Source: CAKKQX01 sp046313915
GTDB taxonomy: Bacteria > Pseudomonadota > Gammaproteobacteria > Burkholderiales > SG8-41
Reading direction: 5' to 3'
DNA: 13,168 bases
Assembly (NCBI GenBank): GCA_046313915.1
Contig: JBKBXX010000092.1
Span: forward strand, 1 to 13,168
Shown here piece after piece: positions 1 to 6,565 of the stretch. A model generated the notes under the pieces. That model did no database searches. It was not told the origin of the DNA and saw only the letters and a list, made by a program, of their open reading frames with translations. Both the position numbers and the translations under genes were made by a program. Positions within the stretch are counted from its first letter, which is position 1. The number at the start of each line of letters is the position of its first letter.

Positions 1-506
1 CCTCCGCCGACGCCGGCTCCGGTACGCACCTCGCCGGCGAGATGATCAAGGACATCCTGAAAATCGACATGCTGCACGTGCCCTACAAGGGCACCGGTCC
101 CGCGCTCGCCGACCTGATCGGCGGCCAGGTGCAGATGATGGTCTCGACCTTCGCTTCCGCGCTGCCGCACGTGAAAAGCGGCAAATTGCGCGCGCTGGGC
201 GTCACCAGTCTCAAACGCTCGTCCGCGGCGCCCGACATTCCGACGCTGGACGAATCCGGCGTGCCCGGTTATGACTACAGCACCTGGTACGCGCTGTTTG
301 CACCGGCGGGCACGCCGCGCGCGGTCATCGACAAGCTCAACCAGGCAACACGCCGGGTGCTGGCACAAGCCGAGACCCGGCAGCGCCTCGACAACCAGGG
401 CGTCGAAGCACTCGGCGGCACGCCGGCAGAGCTCGGCGCCTACCTCGAGTTGGAAACGGAAAAATGGGGCAGGGTAGTGCGGGCGGCCGGTGTCCCGTCT
501 TTGTGA
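1..506 (+). CDS. Bug/TctC-family periplasmic solute-binding protein, C-terminal part (5' end outside window)
   Basis: The gene is cut by the window edge. The reading frame is open from base 3 and gives 167 residues, about half of the usual 320 or so. The visible part begins with a GSGTHLAGE stretch and continues through an HVPYKGTGPA motif and a KLRALGVTS motif. These are hallmarks of the Bug (Bordetella uptake gene) receptors, extracytoplasmic proteins related to TctC that bind carboxylates and similar small anions; the HVPYKG loop lies at the ligand pocket in this family. The C-terminal helix ends VRAAGVPSL. The signal peptide and first lobe are outside the window, so export is inferred from the family. 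No TctA/TctB membrane partners are visible; orphan Bug receptors are very common in Burkholderiales. The next gene is a TRAP receptor 68 bases downstream on the same strand. Family assignment is secure; the ligand is unknown. Confidence 0.93.
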   Translation, partial: SADAGSGTHLAGEMIKDILKIDMLHVPYKGTGPALADLIGGQVQMMVSTFASALPHVKSGKLRALGVTSLKRSSAAPDIPTLDESGVPGYDYSTWYALFAPAGTPRAVIDKLNQATRRVLAQAETRQRLDNQGVEALGGTPAELGAYLELETEKWGRVVRAAGVPSL

Positions 507-538
507 TCGGGCCCGGAACCGCCAGCGCGGACTACGAT

Positions 539-552
539 ATTGCGAATGCAAT
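539..552. repeat. Short inverted repeat upstream of dctP
   Basis: ATTGC and GCAAT (5 bp) are separated by GAAT, in the 68-base gap between the Bug receptor stop and the dctP start, just before the ribosome-binding site. It could be a small operator half-site pair or a weak hairpin. A 5-bp match is short enough to arise by chance, so only the sequence itself is certain. Confidence 0.3.
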
Positions 553-563
553 CACACCACCAG

Positions 564-569
564 AGGAGG
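564..569 (+). promoter_or_regulatory. Strong ribosome-binding site that sets the dctP start
   Basis: AGGAGG lies 5 bases before the ATG at 575. It selects this start over the in-frame ATG at 464, which would place about 37 unrelated residues before an obvious signal peptide. Confidence 0.85.
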
Positions 570-574
570 TCATC

Positions 575-1546
575 ATGAAAACCGTCAAATTGCTGTCACT
601 GTTGGCAAGCGCGTTGCTGGCGTCCGCCGCCTTCGCGCAAACCGAGCTCAAACTCGGCCACGTCGGCGAGCCGGGCTCCTTGATCGGCGCCGCGGCCGAC
701 GAATTCGCCAGGCGCGCCAACGCCAGGCTCGGCGGCAAATTCAAGGTCGTGGTCTATGGCTCGAGCCAGCTCGGCGGCGACAAGGAGATGCTGCAGAAGC
801 TCAAGCTGGGAACCATCGACATGGTGGAACCTTCCACCGTCATGTCTTCGGAAGCCGACATTTTCGGCGTGTTCGAGATGCCGTACCTGGTCAAGGACCG
901 CCAGCACATGCAGCGCATCGAGAAAGAACTGTTCTGGTCGAAGTTCGCGCCCGAAGCCGAAAAGAAAGGCATCAAGGTGCTTGCCGTGTGGGAAAACGGC
1001 TACCGGCACATCACCAACAACAGGCACCCGATCAATGTCCCGAATGATCTGAAAGGCATCAAGTTGCGCGTACCGGAAGGCAAGTGGCGCGTGAAAATGT
1101 TCCAGACATACGGCGCCAATCCCAGCCCGATGAAATTCTCCGAAGTATTCACCGCGCTGCAGACCGGCGTCATGGACGGCCAGGAAAACCCGTATGCGCA
1201 GATCGCCAGCGCCAAATTCTACGAGGTGCAGAAATACCTCTCGATCACCGGCCACGTCTACACGCCAGCCTACCTGGTCGCGGGCACGAAAAAATGGCCG
1301 TCGCTGCCGGCCGAGGTGCGCAAGATCCTCGAGGACACCGCGAAGGAGACACAGGCGTTCGTCTACGAAAAGGCCGCGAAGGACGACGAGGCGCTGCTTG
1401 CCAAGATGAGGGCTGCCGGCATCGCGGTGAACACGGCCAACAAGGATGCTTTCATCGCGGCCTCCAAGCCCATCTACGACGAATACGCGAAGGAAGTGCC
1501 GGGAGCGCGGGAAGTCATCGAACGCGCCATCGCGCTCGGCAAGTAG
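575..1546 (+). CDS. dctP: TRAP transporter substrate-binding protein, DctP family
   Basis: This is the periplasmic receptor of a TRAP (tripartite ATP-independent periplasmic) transporter; it captures an organic acid and delivers it to the DctQ-DctM membrane unit. The protein has 323 residues, typical for the family. A signal peptide occupies residues 1-21 (MKTVKLL, hydrophobic core, likely cleavage after AFA). Mature-protein landmarks are the LKLGHV opening strand, YGSSQLGGDKEM near residues 61-72, the GIKLRVPEG segment whose Arg165 matches the conserved carboxylate-binding arginine of DctP proteins, and the DGQENP motif at 201-206. The start is fixed by AGGAGG five bases upstream. dctQ follows after 40 bases and dctM after that, giving the classic P-Q-M order. 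Family is certain. The substrate is not readable from the sequence; a C4-dicarboxylate or another carboxylate is a family-based guess. Confidence 0.95.
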   Translation: MKTVKLLSLLASALLASAAFAQTELKLGHVGEPGSLIGAAADEFARRANARLGGKFKVVVYGSSQLGGDKEMLQKLKLGTIDMVEPSTVMSSEADIFGVFEMPYLVKDRQHMQRIEKELFWSKFAPEAEKKGIKVLAVWENGYRHITNNRHPINVPNDLKGIKLRVPEGKWRVKMFQTYGANPSPMKFSEVFTALQTGVMDGQENPYAQIASAKFYEVQKYLSITGHVYTPAYLVAGTKKWPSLPAEVRKILEDTAKETQAFVYEKAAKDDEALLAKMRAAGIAVNTANKDAFIAASKPIYDEYAKEVPGAREVIERAIALGK

Positions 1547-1576
1547 CGCGCCCGGCGCGGCGCATGAAAACACAAC

Positions 1577-1581
1577 GGAGG
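1577..1581 (+). promoter_or_regulatory. Ribosome-binding site that supports a TTG start for dctQ
   Basis: GGAGG is placed 5 bases before TTG at 1587. The nearby ATG at 1564 is in another frame and stops after eight codons. The only upstream ATG in the dctQ frame (1446) lies inside dctP and would add 47 hydrophilic residues with no family match. Confidence 0.7.
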
Positions 1582-1586
1582 CCGAT

Positions 1587-2108
1587 TTGACACTGGCGGA
1601 ATTCCGCAAGGGCTACGAGCGCGCCCTCGAATGGGTGGTCATCGTGCTGATGGCCGTGCTGGCGATCGAGGTGACGATGGGCGTGGTGTTCCGCACGATC
1701 GGGATGTCGCTCGCGTGGTACGACGAAATCGCCTCGATCCTGCTCGCGTGGCTCACCTACTACGGCTCGGCACTCGCGGCGGCAAAACGCGGCCATATCT
1801 CGTGTCCCGAGCTGGTGGCGATCCTGCCGCCGGCGGTGCGCATGGCGCTCGCGCTGCTCGCAGAAGTGCTGGTGTTCGCATTTTTCATCCTGCTCGCCTA
1901 CACCGGCTGGTCGGTGCTCGACGTGCTCGCCGCCGACTACCTGGTGTCGCTGCCGCAGATTTCGGTCCGATACGCGCAGTCGGTGATCCCGATCAGCGCG
2001 GTGCTGATCCTGATCGCCGAGGCGATCAACATTCCCGCGATTTATACCGAGGCGCGGCGCGGCCACGGCGGCGGCGCGGAAGGCAAGGCGAGGGAGGCGA
2101 GTCACTGA
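1587..2108 (+). CDS. dctQ: TRAP transporter small permease subunit, DctQ family
   Basis: This is the small membrane subunit of the TRAP transporter; it pairs with DctM and is needed for transport. From the TTG start the protein has 173 residues, the normal DctQ size, and begins with the usual short amphipathic stretch (TLAEFRKGYERALEW). Four membrane segments are visible at about residues 15-38, 48-66, 84-107 and 132-152. Family features include the early GVVFRTIG sequence, the WYDEIA motif at 44-49, and a KRGHIS motif at 68-72 after the second segment, equivalent to the GHI/GHV motif of DctQ proteins. The tail after residue 155 is hydrophilic and Gly/Ala-rich. The gene follows dctP by 40 bases and overlaps dctM by one base (TGATG), so the two subunits are probably translationally coupled. 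Family is secure; the TTG start is inferred from the ribosome-binding site and the length. Confidence 0.92.
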   Translation: MTLAEFRKGYERALEWVVIVLMAVLAIEVTMGVVFRTIGMSLAWYDEIASILLAWLTYYGSALAAAKRGHISCPELVAILPPAVRMALALLAEVLVFAFFILLAYTGWSVLDVLAADYLVSLPQISVRYAQSVIPISAVLILIAEAINIPAIYTEARRGHGGGAEGKAREASH

Positions 2109-3391
2109 TGGAGATATTGCTGCTTTTCGCCTGCGTGCTCGCGCTGGTGGTGATCAACGTGCCGATCGCGGTGGCGCTCGGCATCGTCGCGGTGATCGCG
2201 ATGGTAGCGGTGCAGGGGCTTGGCTCGCTGCCCAATATCCCGATCGTGATGTACAACGGCGCCACCAACTTCCCGCTGCTCGCGATCCCGCTGTTCATCC
2301 TCGCCGGCGCGATCATGAACGCCTCCGGCATCTCGACGCGGCTGATCGCATTCGCCTCGGCGGTGCTCGGCTTCATCCGCGGCGGGCTGGCGATGGTGTC
2401 GATCGGCGCCTCGTTGTTCTTCGCCGAAATTTCGGGCTCGGCGGTCGCCGACGTGGCGGCGTTGGGCTCGATCCTGATCCCGGCGATGAAAAAGAAGGGT
2501 TACCCCAAGGCGGTCGCCGCCGCGGTGATGTCCTCCGCTGCCACGCTCGCGGTGATCATTCCGCCTTCGATCCCGATGATACTTTACGCGGTGATGGCCG
2601 ACACTTCGGTGGTGCAGATGTTCGTCGCCGGCATCGTGCCGGGTGTGATCGGCGGGCTGGGCCTGATGGGCGTGGCCTACTACTTCGCGCGCCGCTACAA
2701 CCTGCCGCAGGAACAGGCGTTCCAGTGGCGGCGCGTGGTGCAGACCTTCAAGGAGGCTTTCTGGGCGTTCTTCCTGCCGGTGATCATCCTCGGCGGCATT
2801 TTCGGCGGCGTGGTCACCGCGACCGAAGGCGCGGCGCTCGCGGTGGTCGCGGCGCTGTTCATCGGCCTCGTGGTCTACCGTGAACTCGATCTCGCCCATC
2901 TCAAGGCCGCGATGATCGAAGGCGGCTCGCAGACCGCAGTGGTGATGCTGCTGGTGGCGACTTCGTCGCTGCTCGGCACCTATCTCACCGAGATCCAGGC
3001 GCCGCAGCAGCTCGCGCGCGCGGTGGCCGAAATCACCACCAACAAGTGGTTCGTGCTCGCGATGCTCAATGTGCTGTTCCTGCTGCTCGGCATGTTCCTG
3101 CACTCGGCGGCGGCGATCATCCTGGTGGTGCCGGTAGTGATGCCTTTGGTGAAAGCGGTCGGCATCGACCCCGTGCACTTCGGCCTGATCGTCACCATCA
3201 ACCTCGGCATCGGCCAGCAGACGCCGCCGGTGGCGAGCGTGCTGATGGTGTCGTGCTCGATCGCCAAGGCGAGCGTGTGGGATGTGAGCAAGATCAACGC
3301 TTATTTCATCGGTGTGCTGTTCGCGGTGCTGCTGGTGGTGACCTACATCCCCGTCACCGGGCTGGGGCTGGTGAACCTGTTCTACCGCTGA
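2108..3391 (+). CDS. dctM: TRAP transporter large permease subunit, DctM family
   Basis: This is the large membrane subunit that carries the transport path and couples uptake to an ion gradient, normally sodium. It has 427 residues, the standard DctM length, and is almost entirely hydrophobic, with around a dozen predicted membrane segments. Diagnostic motifs are PLLAIPLFILAG (about 55-66), FAEISGSAVADVAALG (about 104-119), the IIPPSIPMI hairpin near 150-158, a TATEGAA motif near 237-243, and GIGQQTPPVAS near 363-373. These correspond to the conserved hairpin and binding-site regions of the DctM/ion-transporter superfamily. The ATG overlaps the dctQ stop by one base and is preceded by GGGAGG ten bases upstream (2092-2097). 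It acts with the dctP and dctQ products just upstream. The function of the family is secure; the substrate is not known. Confidence 0.95.
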   Translation: MEILLLFACVLALVVINVPIAVALGIVAVIAMVAVQGLGSLPNIPIVMYNGATNFPLLAIPLFILAGAIMNASGISTRLIAFASAVLGFIRGGLAMVSIGASLFFAEISGSAVADVAALGSILIPAMKKKGYPKAVAAAVMSSAATLAVIIPPSIPMILYAVMADTSVVQMFVAGIVPGVIGGLGLMGVAYYFARRYNLPQEQAFQWRRVVQTFKEAFWAFFLPVIILGGIFGGVVTATEGAALAVVAALFIGLVVYRELDLAHLKAAMIEGGSQTAVVMLLVATSSLLGTYLTEIQAPQQLARAVAEITTNKWFVLAMLNVLFLLLGMFLHSAAAIILVVPVVMPLVKAVGIDPVHFGLIVTINLGIGQQTPPVASVLMVSCSIAKASVWDVSKINAYFIGVLFAVLLVVTYIPVTGLGLVNLFYR

Positions 3392-3450
3392 AAACCGTGG
3401 CGCCCATCATCGCCACCCGCGATCACGCCTTCGGCCGCGGCCGCGCCGCG

Positions 3451-4215
3451 ATGAAAAACCGCTTCCTCGGGCGATGGTCGCAAGCTTTGCTCGGCATCGC
3501 CGCGCTGCTCGCGCTGGGTCACGCCCTGGCGCAAGCCGATTACGCGCGGGAAAAACGCTGGGCCGAGGAAATCACGCCCGCAATCCTCGCCGGCGACCCG
3601 CTGTACCTGGAACTGCCATCGGGACACAAATTCCTGGGAATTTACACTCCCGCTGCCGGCGCGCGCGCCGGTGTGATCGTGGTGCACGGCCTGGGCGTGC
3701 ACCCCGACTGGGGGCTCATCAACCCGCTGCGCAGCCGGCTCGCCGAACAGGGTTACGCCACGCTCTCGGTGCAAATGCCGGTGCTGGCGGCGGACGTCCG
3801 CGGCGAGCACTACCCGCCGCTGTTTCCCGAAGCCGCCGAACGGCTGCAAGCCGCCGTCGCTTTCCTGCGCGGCAAGGGCCACGGGAAAATCGCCATCGTC
3901 TCGCACAGCCTGGGCGCGCGCATGACCAACTATTTTCTCAACCACACCGCGGCGCTGCGGATCGACGCCTGGGTCGCCGTCGGAATTCCGGGAACCTTCA
4001 CCGCGCCGGCAAGCTTCAAGGCACCGGTGCTCGATCTCTATGGCGAGAACGATCTGCCGGCGGTGCTGGAAAACGCGCAGAAGCGCGCCAAGGCGATCAG
4101 CCGCGTGCGCGGCTCGGCGCAGATCCAGGTCGCCGGTGCCGATCATTTCTTCAATGGCATGGAAACGGAGCTCGTCAGGCAGATCAGGTTGTTTCTCGAC
4201 CAGAAGCTGAAGTAG
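3451..4215 (+). CDS. Exported alpha/beta hydrolase, resembling DUF3530 proteins
   Basis: The protein has 254 residues. A signal peptide is evident at 1-28 (MKNRFLGRWS, hydrophobic run, cleavage near AQA), so it is probably periplasmic or secreted. The rest reads as an alpha/beta-hydrolase: a GVIVVHGLG strand-loop (about 74-82) that would form the oxyanion hole, a YATLSVQMP strand, an IVSHSLGAR nucleophile elbow with Ser153, an acidic residue in the LYGENDLP stretch (Asp201 or Asp195), and His232 in GADHFF. The elbow is S-x-S-x-G, not the usual G-x-S-x-G. The overall pattern resembles the DUF3530 family, whose substrates are poorly known. It starts 59 bases after dctM and is probably in the same operon. 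An in-frame GTG at 3397 is an alternative start, but it would bury the signal peptide. The fold is confident, the exact family moderately so, and the substrate unknown. Confidence 0.85.
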   Translation: MKNRFLGRWSQALLGIAALLALGHALAQADYAREKRWAEEITPAILAGDPLYLELPSGHKFLGIYTPAAGARAGVIVVHGLGVHPDWGLINPLRSRLAEQGYATLSVQMPVLAADVRGEHYPPLFPEAAERLQAAVAFLRGKGHGKIAIVSHSLGARMTNYFLNHTAALRIDAWVAVGIPGTFTAPASFKAPVLDLYGENDLPAVLENAQKRAKAISRVRGSAQIQVAGADHFFNGMETELVRQIRLFLDQKLK

Positions 4216-4246
4216 ACTGATCTCGCCGGAATCTAGCGGGCGCTCC

Positions 4247-5596
4247 ATGACCAAGCTCCATATCCATTCTCGACGCCGGACCAGGGCGCGGTGGCTTGCG
4301 TTTTGCCTGACGTTGAGCATCGCTATCGCGGTTTGCGATTACACGACTGGTTACGAGTTGAGCCTGTCGATCCTTTACCTCGCGCCGGTATCCATCGCCA
4401 CCTGGATATTCGGCAGGAATACCGGCGTGCTGATGTCCGTTATCGCGGCGACGGTATGGTTCGCGTCCGATCTTCTGATGGGACATGCCTACCCTCACCC
4501 GTTCTACCATTTCTGGGAAGTGATCATCAAGCTTGCCACGTTCACGATCTTCGCGGTGATGCTTGCCAAGCTGAAAACCGCGCTCAGCCACGCTGACGAG
4601 CGCTTTGTGACCGTGCTGGAAGGATTGAATGCCGCGGTCTACGTTTCCGATGAAAAAACAGGCGAGTTGCTGTACACAAACGAGCAGTTCGGCAATGCGT
4701 TTGGCACCAGCGCCCCGCCGCAGAATGAACGCGAGAATGAACGAGAGTATCAGGATATCGTCCACAAGCGCTGGTACCTGGTCCGATCCCGCGCCATACG
4801 TTGGGTCGACGGACGCATGGTACGCCTGCACATCGCAACCGATGTTACCGACCGCAAACAGGCTGAGGAACTCAGCCGTCAGCAGCAGGAAAAGCTGCAG
4901 ATGACCGCGCGGCTGATCACGGTGGGCGAGATGGCGTCGACGCTGGCGCACGAGCTCAATCAGCCGTTGGCAGCAATCGCCAATTACAACATGGGCTGTG
5001 TGCGGCGGCTGCGCGCGGGTGGCTGGGATGCGCAGGAATTGCTGACGGCGATGGAAAAAAGCAGCGCACAGGCCGAACGCGCGGGCAGGATCATTCAGCG
5101 GGTCCGGGAATTCGTCCGCAAGCGGGAACCCGATTTCGCCGTCTGCGACGTCAATGACATCATCACCGGCGTCGCCACGTTGATCGAAACAGAGGCGGAA
5201 AAAAACGGGATCAAGGTCGGGCTCGACCTGGCGCCGGCATCCCCGCCCGCCCGGGCGGACAAGGTCATGATCGAACAGGTCATACTCAATCTGGTCCGGA
5301 ACGCAATCGAAGCGATGCGGGAGACAGCCCAGGGAAAACGCGAACTCACGATCCGGTCGGCTGCGGATACCGCCGGCACCATCGAGATTGCGGTCATCGA
5401 CAACGGCCGCGGCATTCCCGCCCAACTGGAAGACAATCTGTTCACGCCATTCTTCACTACCAAGCCGGAAGGCATGGGAATGGGGTTGCAGATCTGCCGC
5501 TCGATCATCGAGATCCACGACGGCCGGCTATGGGCCAAGCGCAACCCGGTCAGCGGCAGCACGTTCCATTTTACGCTGCCCGTCGCCCAAACATGA
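4247..5596 (+). CDS. Membrane-bound sensor histidine kinase with PAS domain
   Basis: This 449-residue kinase should autophosphorylate and pass phosphate to the response regulator encoded next. Residues 15-107 hold three or four membrane segments with very short loops (GYELSLSILYLAP, then a YHFWEVIIK segment), a multi-span sensor type without a large periplasmic domain. Residues 116-205 look like a short PAS/PAC unit (LNAAVYVSDEKTG, ending IATDVTDRKQAEE). A coiled linker follows. The H-box is TLAHELNQPLAAI with His235 as the phospho-acceptor. The ATP-binding domain has an N-box with Asn352 (NLVRNAIEAM), G1 at 385-389 (DNGRG), an F-box (FTPFFTTK) and G2 GMGMGL (409-414). The NQPLAAI form is typical of kinases related to DctB, FixL and DctS. 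The gene lies 31 bases after the hydrolase and shares ATGA with the regulator gene. No good ribosome-binding site is visible. Function is secure; the signal is unknown. Confidence 0.94.
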   Translation: MTKLHIHSRRRTRARWLAFCLTLSIAIAVCDYTTGYELSLSILYLAPVSIATWIFGRNTGVLMSVIAATVWFASDLLMGHAYPHPFYHFWEVIIKLATFTIFAVMLAKLKTALSHADERFVTVLEGLNAAVYVSDEKTGELLYTNEQFGNAFGTSAPPQNERENEREYQDIVHKRWYLVRSRAIRWVDGRMVRLHIATDVTDRKQAEELSRQQQEKLQMTARLITVGEMASTLAHELNQPLAAIANYNMGCVRRLRAGGWDAQELLTAMEKSSAQAERAGRIIQRVREFVRKREPDFAVCDVNDIITGVATLIETEAEKNGIKVGLDLAPASPPARADKVMIEQVILNLVRNAIEAMRETAQGKRELTIRSAADTAGTIEIAVIDNGRGIPAQLEDNLFTPFFTTKPEGMGMGLQICRSIIEIHDGRLWAKRNPVSGSTFHFTLPVAQT

Positions 5597-6216
5597 CTGT
5601 CGGGACCGAACACCCCCTGATCTACGTCGTGGATGACGATGAGGCGTTCCGCGATTCGCTGCGCTGGTTGCTCGAATCGGCGGGTTTTCGGGTGGCAGCT
5701 TTCGCTACTGCCGAACATTTCCTTGCCTCCTATTCTCCCCGCACCGGCGCGTGCCTGGTGCTCGATGTGCGCATGCCGGGATGGAGCGGCCTGGAGTTGC
5801 AGGAAGAGATGATCAGGCGTGGACATGCGATTCCAATCATTTTTGTCACCGGCCACGGCGACGTGCCGATGGCGGTCAATGCAGTCAAGAAAGGTGCGGT
5901 CGACTTCATCGAAAAACCTTTTAATGACATGGAGTTACTTGCACTGATCGAAAACGCCATGACACTCAGTGGTCAGGCGCTGCAAAATAAAACACGACAG
6001 CTGTCGGCCGCGATGCGGCTCGCTCGGCTCACCCAGCGCGAGCACGAAGTCATGGAGCTTGTCGTCGCCGGCAAACTCAACAAGGTGATCGCCGACGAGC
6101 TTGGTATCAGCATCAAAACGGTCGAGGCACACCGCGCCAAAGTAATGGAAAAAACAGGCGCGGGTTCGGTTGCCGAACTGGTAAAGATCGTGCTCGACAG
6201 CAAGACGCCGCGCTAA
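5593..6216 (+). CDS. FixJ/LuxR-type response regulator
   Basis: This 207-residue regulator is the partner of the kinase that it overlaps by four bases (ATGA). The receiver domain (about 8-125) has the acidic pocket Asp14-Asp16, phospho-acceptor Asp58 (LVLDVRMPGWSG), Thr86 (FVTGHGD) and Lys108 (IEKPF). A linker leads to a LuxR-type helix-turn-helix at about 145-200 (LTQREHEVMELV, then IADELGISIKTVEAHR), so it binds DNA and probably activates transcription when phosphorylated. The length and layout match FixJ, TodT and DctR. DctR of Rhodobacter capsulatus, with its kinase DctS, controls a DctPQM TRAP transporter. By analogy this protein may control the TRAP genes upstream and downstream; that target assignment is inference. 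The start has no clear ribosome-binding site, which fits translation coupled to the kinase gene. Confidence 0.95.
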   Translation: MTVGTEHPLIYVVDDDEAFRDSLRWLLESAGFRVAAFATAEHFLASYSPRTGACLVLDVRMPGWSGLELQEEMIRRGHAIPIIFVTGHGDVPMAVNAVKKGAVDFIEKPFNDMELLALIENAMTLSGQALQNKTRQLSAAMRLARLTQREHEVMELVVAGKLNKVIADELGISIKTVEAHRAKVMEKTGAGSVAELVKIVLDSKTPR

Positions 6217-6561
6217 AATTCCGCGGCTGCCGTCCCCGGTGGCCTTTCCTTTCGTCCCAACCGCGCGTCGCTCGGCGCTTTCCAGCGGAATCCTTACAAG
6301 CACCGCTCGCACGCCCGGCTTGGGCGCCGTTCATCAGGGTTTGTCCCAATAGCACGAAACGATTGCACATCGTTAAGCTGGCGCGAGGTTTGGCACATCA
6401 CACCGACCCAACATCCAAAGAAGGGCCCGCATGACAATCAAAGCAGCCGTGCTGCCTCAAAACGTCGCGCCACGCGAGGAGGAGAAGCAAGTCATATTCG
6501 CTTTTTCGCATCACTGTTTTCGTCCTGACAGCACCCTGGGCCGCCAGGCGCGGCGTGATCC
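6217..6561 (+). other. 345-base region between the response regulator and the second TRAP operon
   Basis: No recognisable gene fills this stretch. It contains, in order, a GC-rich segment without a convincing terminator (6217-6345), a 17-base inverted repeat (6358-6374), a possible 44-codon ORF (6431-6565) and an isolated purine-rich GAGGAGGAG run (6475-6483). It probably carries the promoter and control sites of the second TRAP operon. I could not find a good -35/-10 pair; a TGGCAC at 6391-6396 lacks the -12 half expected of a sigma-54 site. Confidence 0.6.
6358..6374. promoter_or_regulatory. Inverted repeat, candidate operator
   Basis: AACGAT and ATCGTT are perfect 6-bp inverted copies separated by TGCAC, so the element reads as a 17-base dyad. 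It lies 142 bases after the response-regulator stop and 187 bases before the dctQ-like start at 6562. A spaced dyad of this size is typical of a dimeric DNA-binding protein, and the FixJ-type regulator encoded next door is the obvious candidate. No T-run follows, so it is unlikely to be a terminator. Binding is inference. Confidence 0.4.
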
Positions 6562-6565
6562 ATGA
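6431..6565 (+). CDS. Possible 44-residue small protein or leader ORF coupled to the dctQ-like gene
   Basis: An ATG at 6431, with an AAGGG ribosome-binding sequence five bases upstream, opens a 44-codon frame beginning MTIKAAVLPQ. Its TGA stop overlaps the next gene's ATG in the arrangement ATGA (6562-6565). The dctQ-like gene has no good ribosome-binding site of its own, so reading this ORF could supply ribosomes to it. Against a real protein: about 58% of its third codon positions are G or C, lower than in the flanking genes; there is no hydrophobic segment; and I recognise no family. It may be a translated leader, a short protein or a chance frame. Confidence 0.35.
   Translation: MTIKAAVLPQNVAPREEEKQVIFAFSHHCFRPDSTLGRQARRDP

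Noticed and set aside
596..1609. Long open frame on the minus strand opposite dctP (337 codons)
   Set aside because: It is the antisense shadow of a clear dctP; its product is rich in Arg, His and Asp with no domain, as expected in high-GC coding DNA.
2102..3178. Minus-strand open frame of 358 codons opposite dctM
   Set aside because: Extremely His/Arg/Asp-rich, a mirror of hydrophobic DctM codons; not a protein.
4184..5518. Minus-strand open frame of 444 codons opposite the histidine kinase
   Set aside because: The plus strand has all kinase motifs in order; the antisense product has no recognisable domain and no ribosome-binding site.
6218..6291. Inverted repeat ATTCCGC and GCGGAAT after the response-regulator gene, as a terminator
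   Set aside because: The 7-bp arms are 60 bases apart and no T-run follows; chance or a very weak structure.
6391..6406. Sigma-54 promoter upstream of the second TRAP operon
   Set aside because: TGGCAC matches the -24 half, but the -12 half reads ACCG at the required distance, not TTGC, so the pair does not fit.
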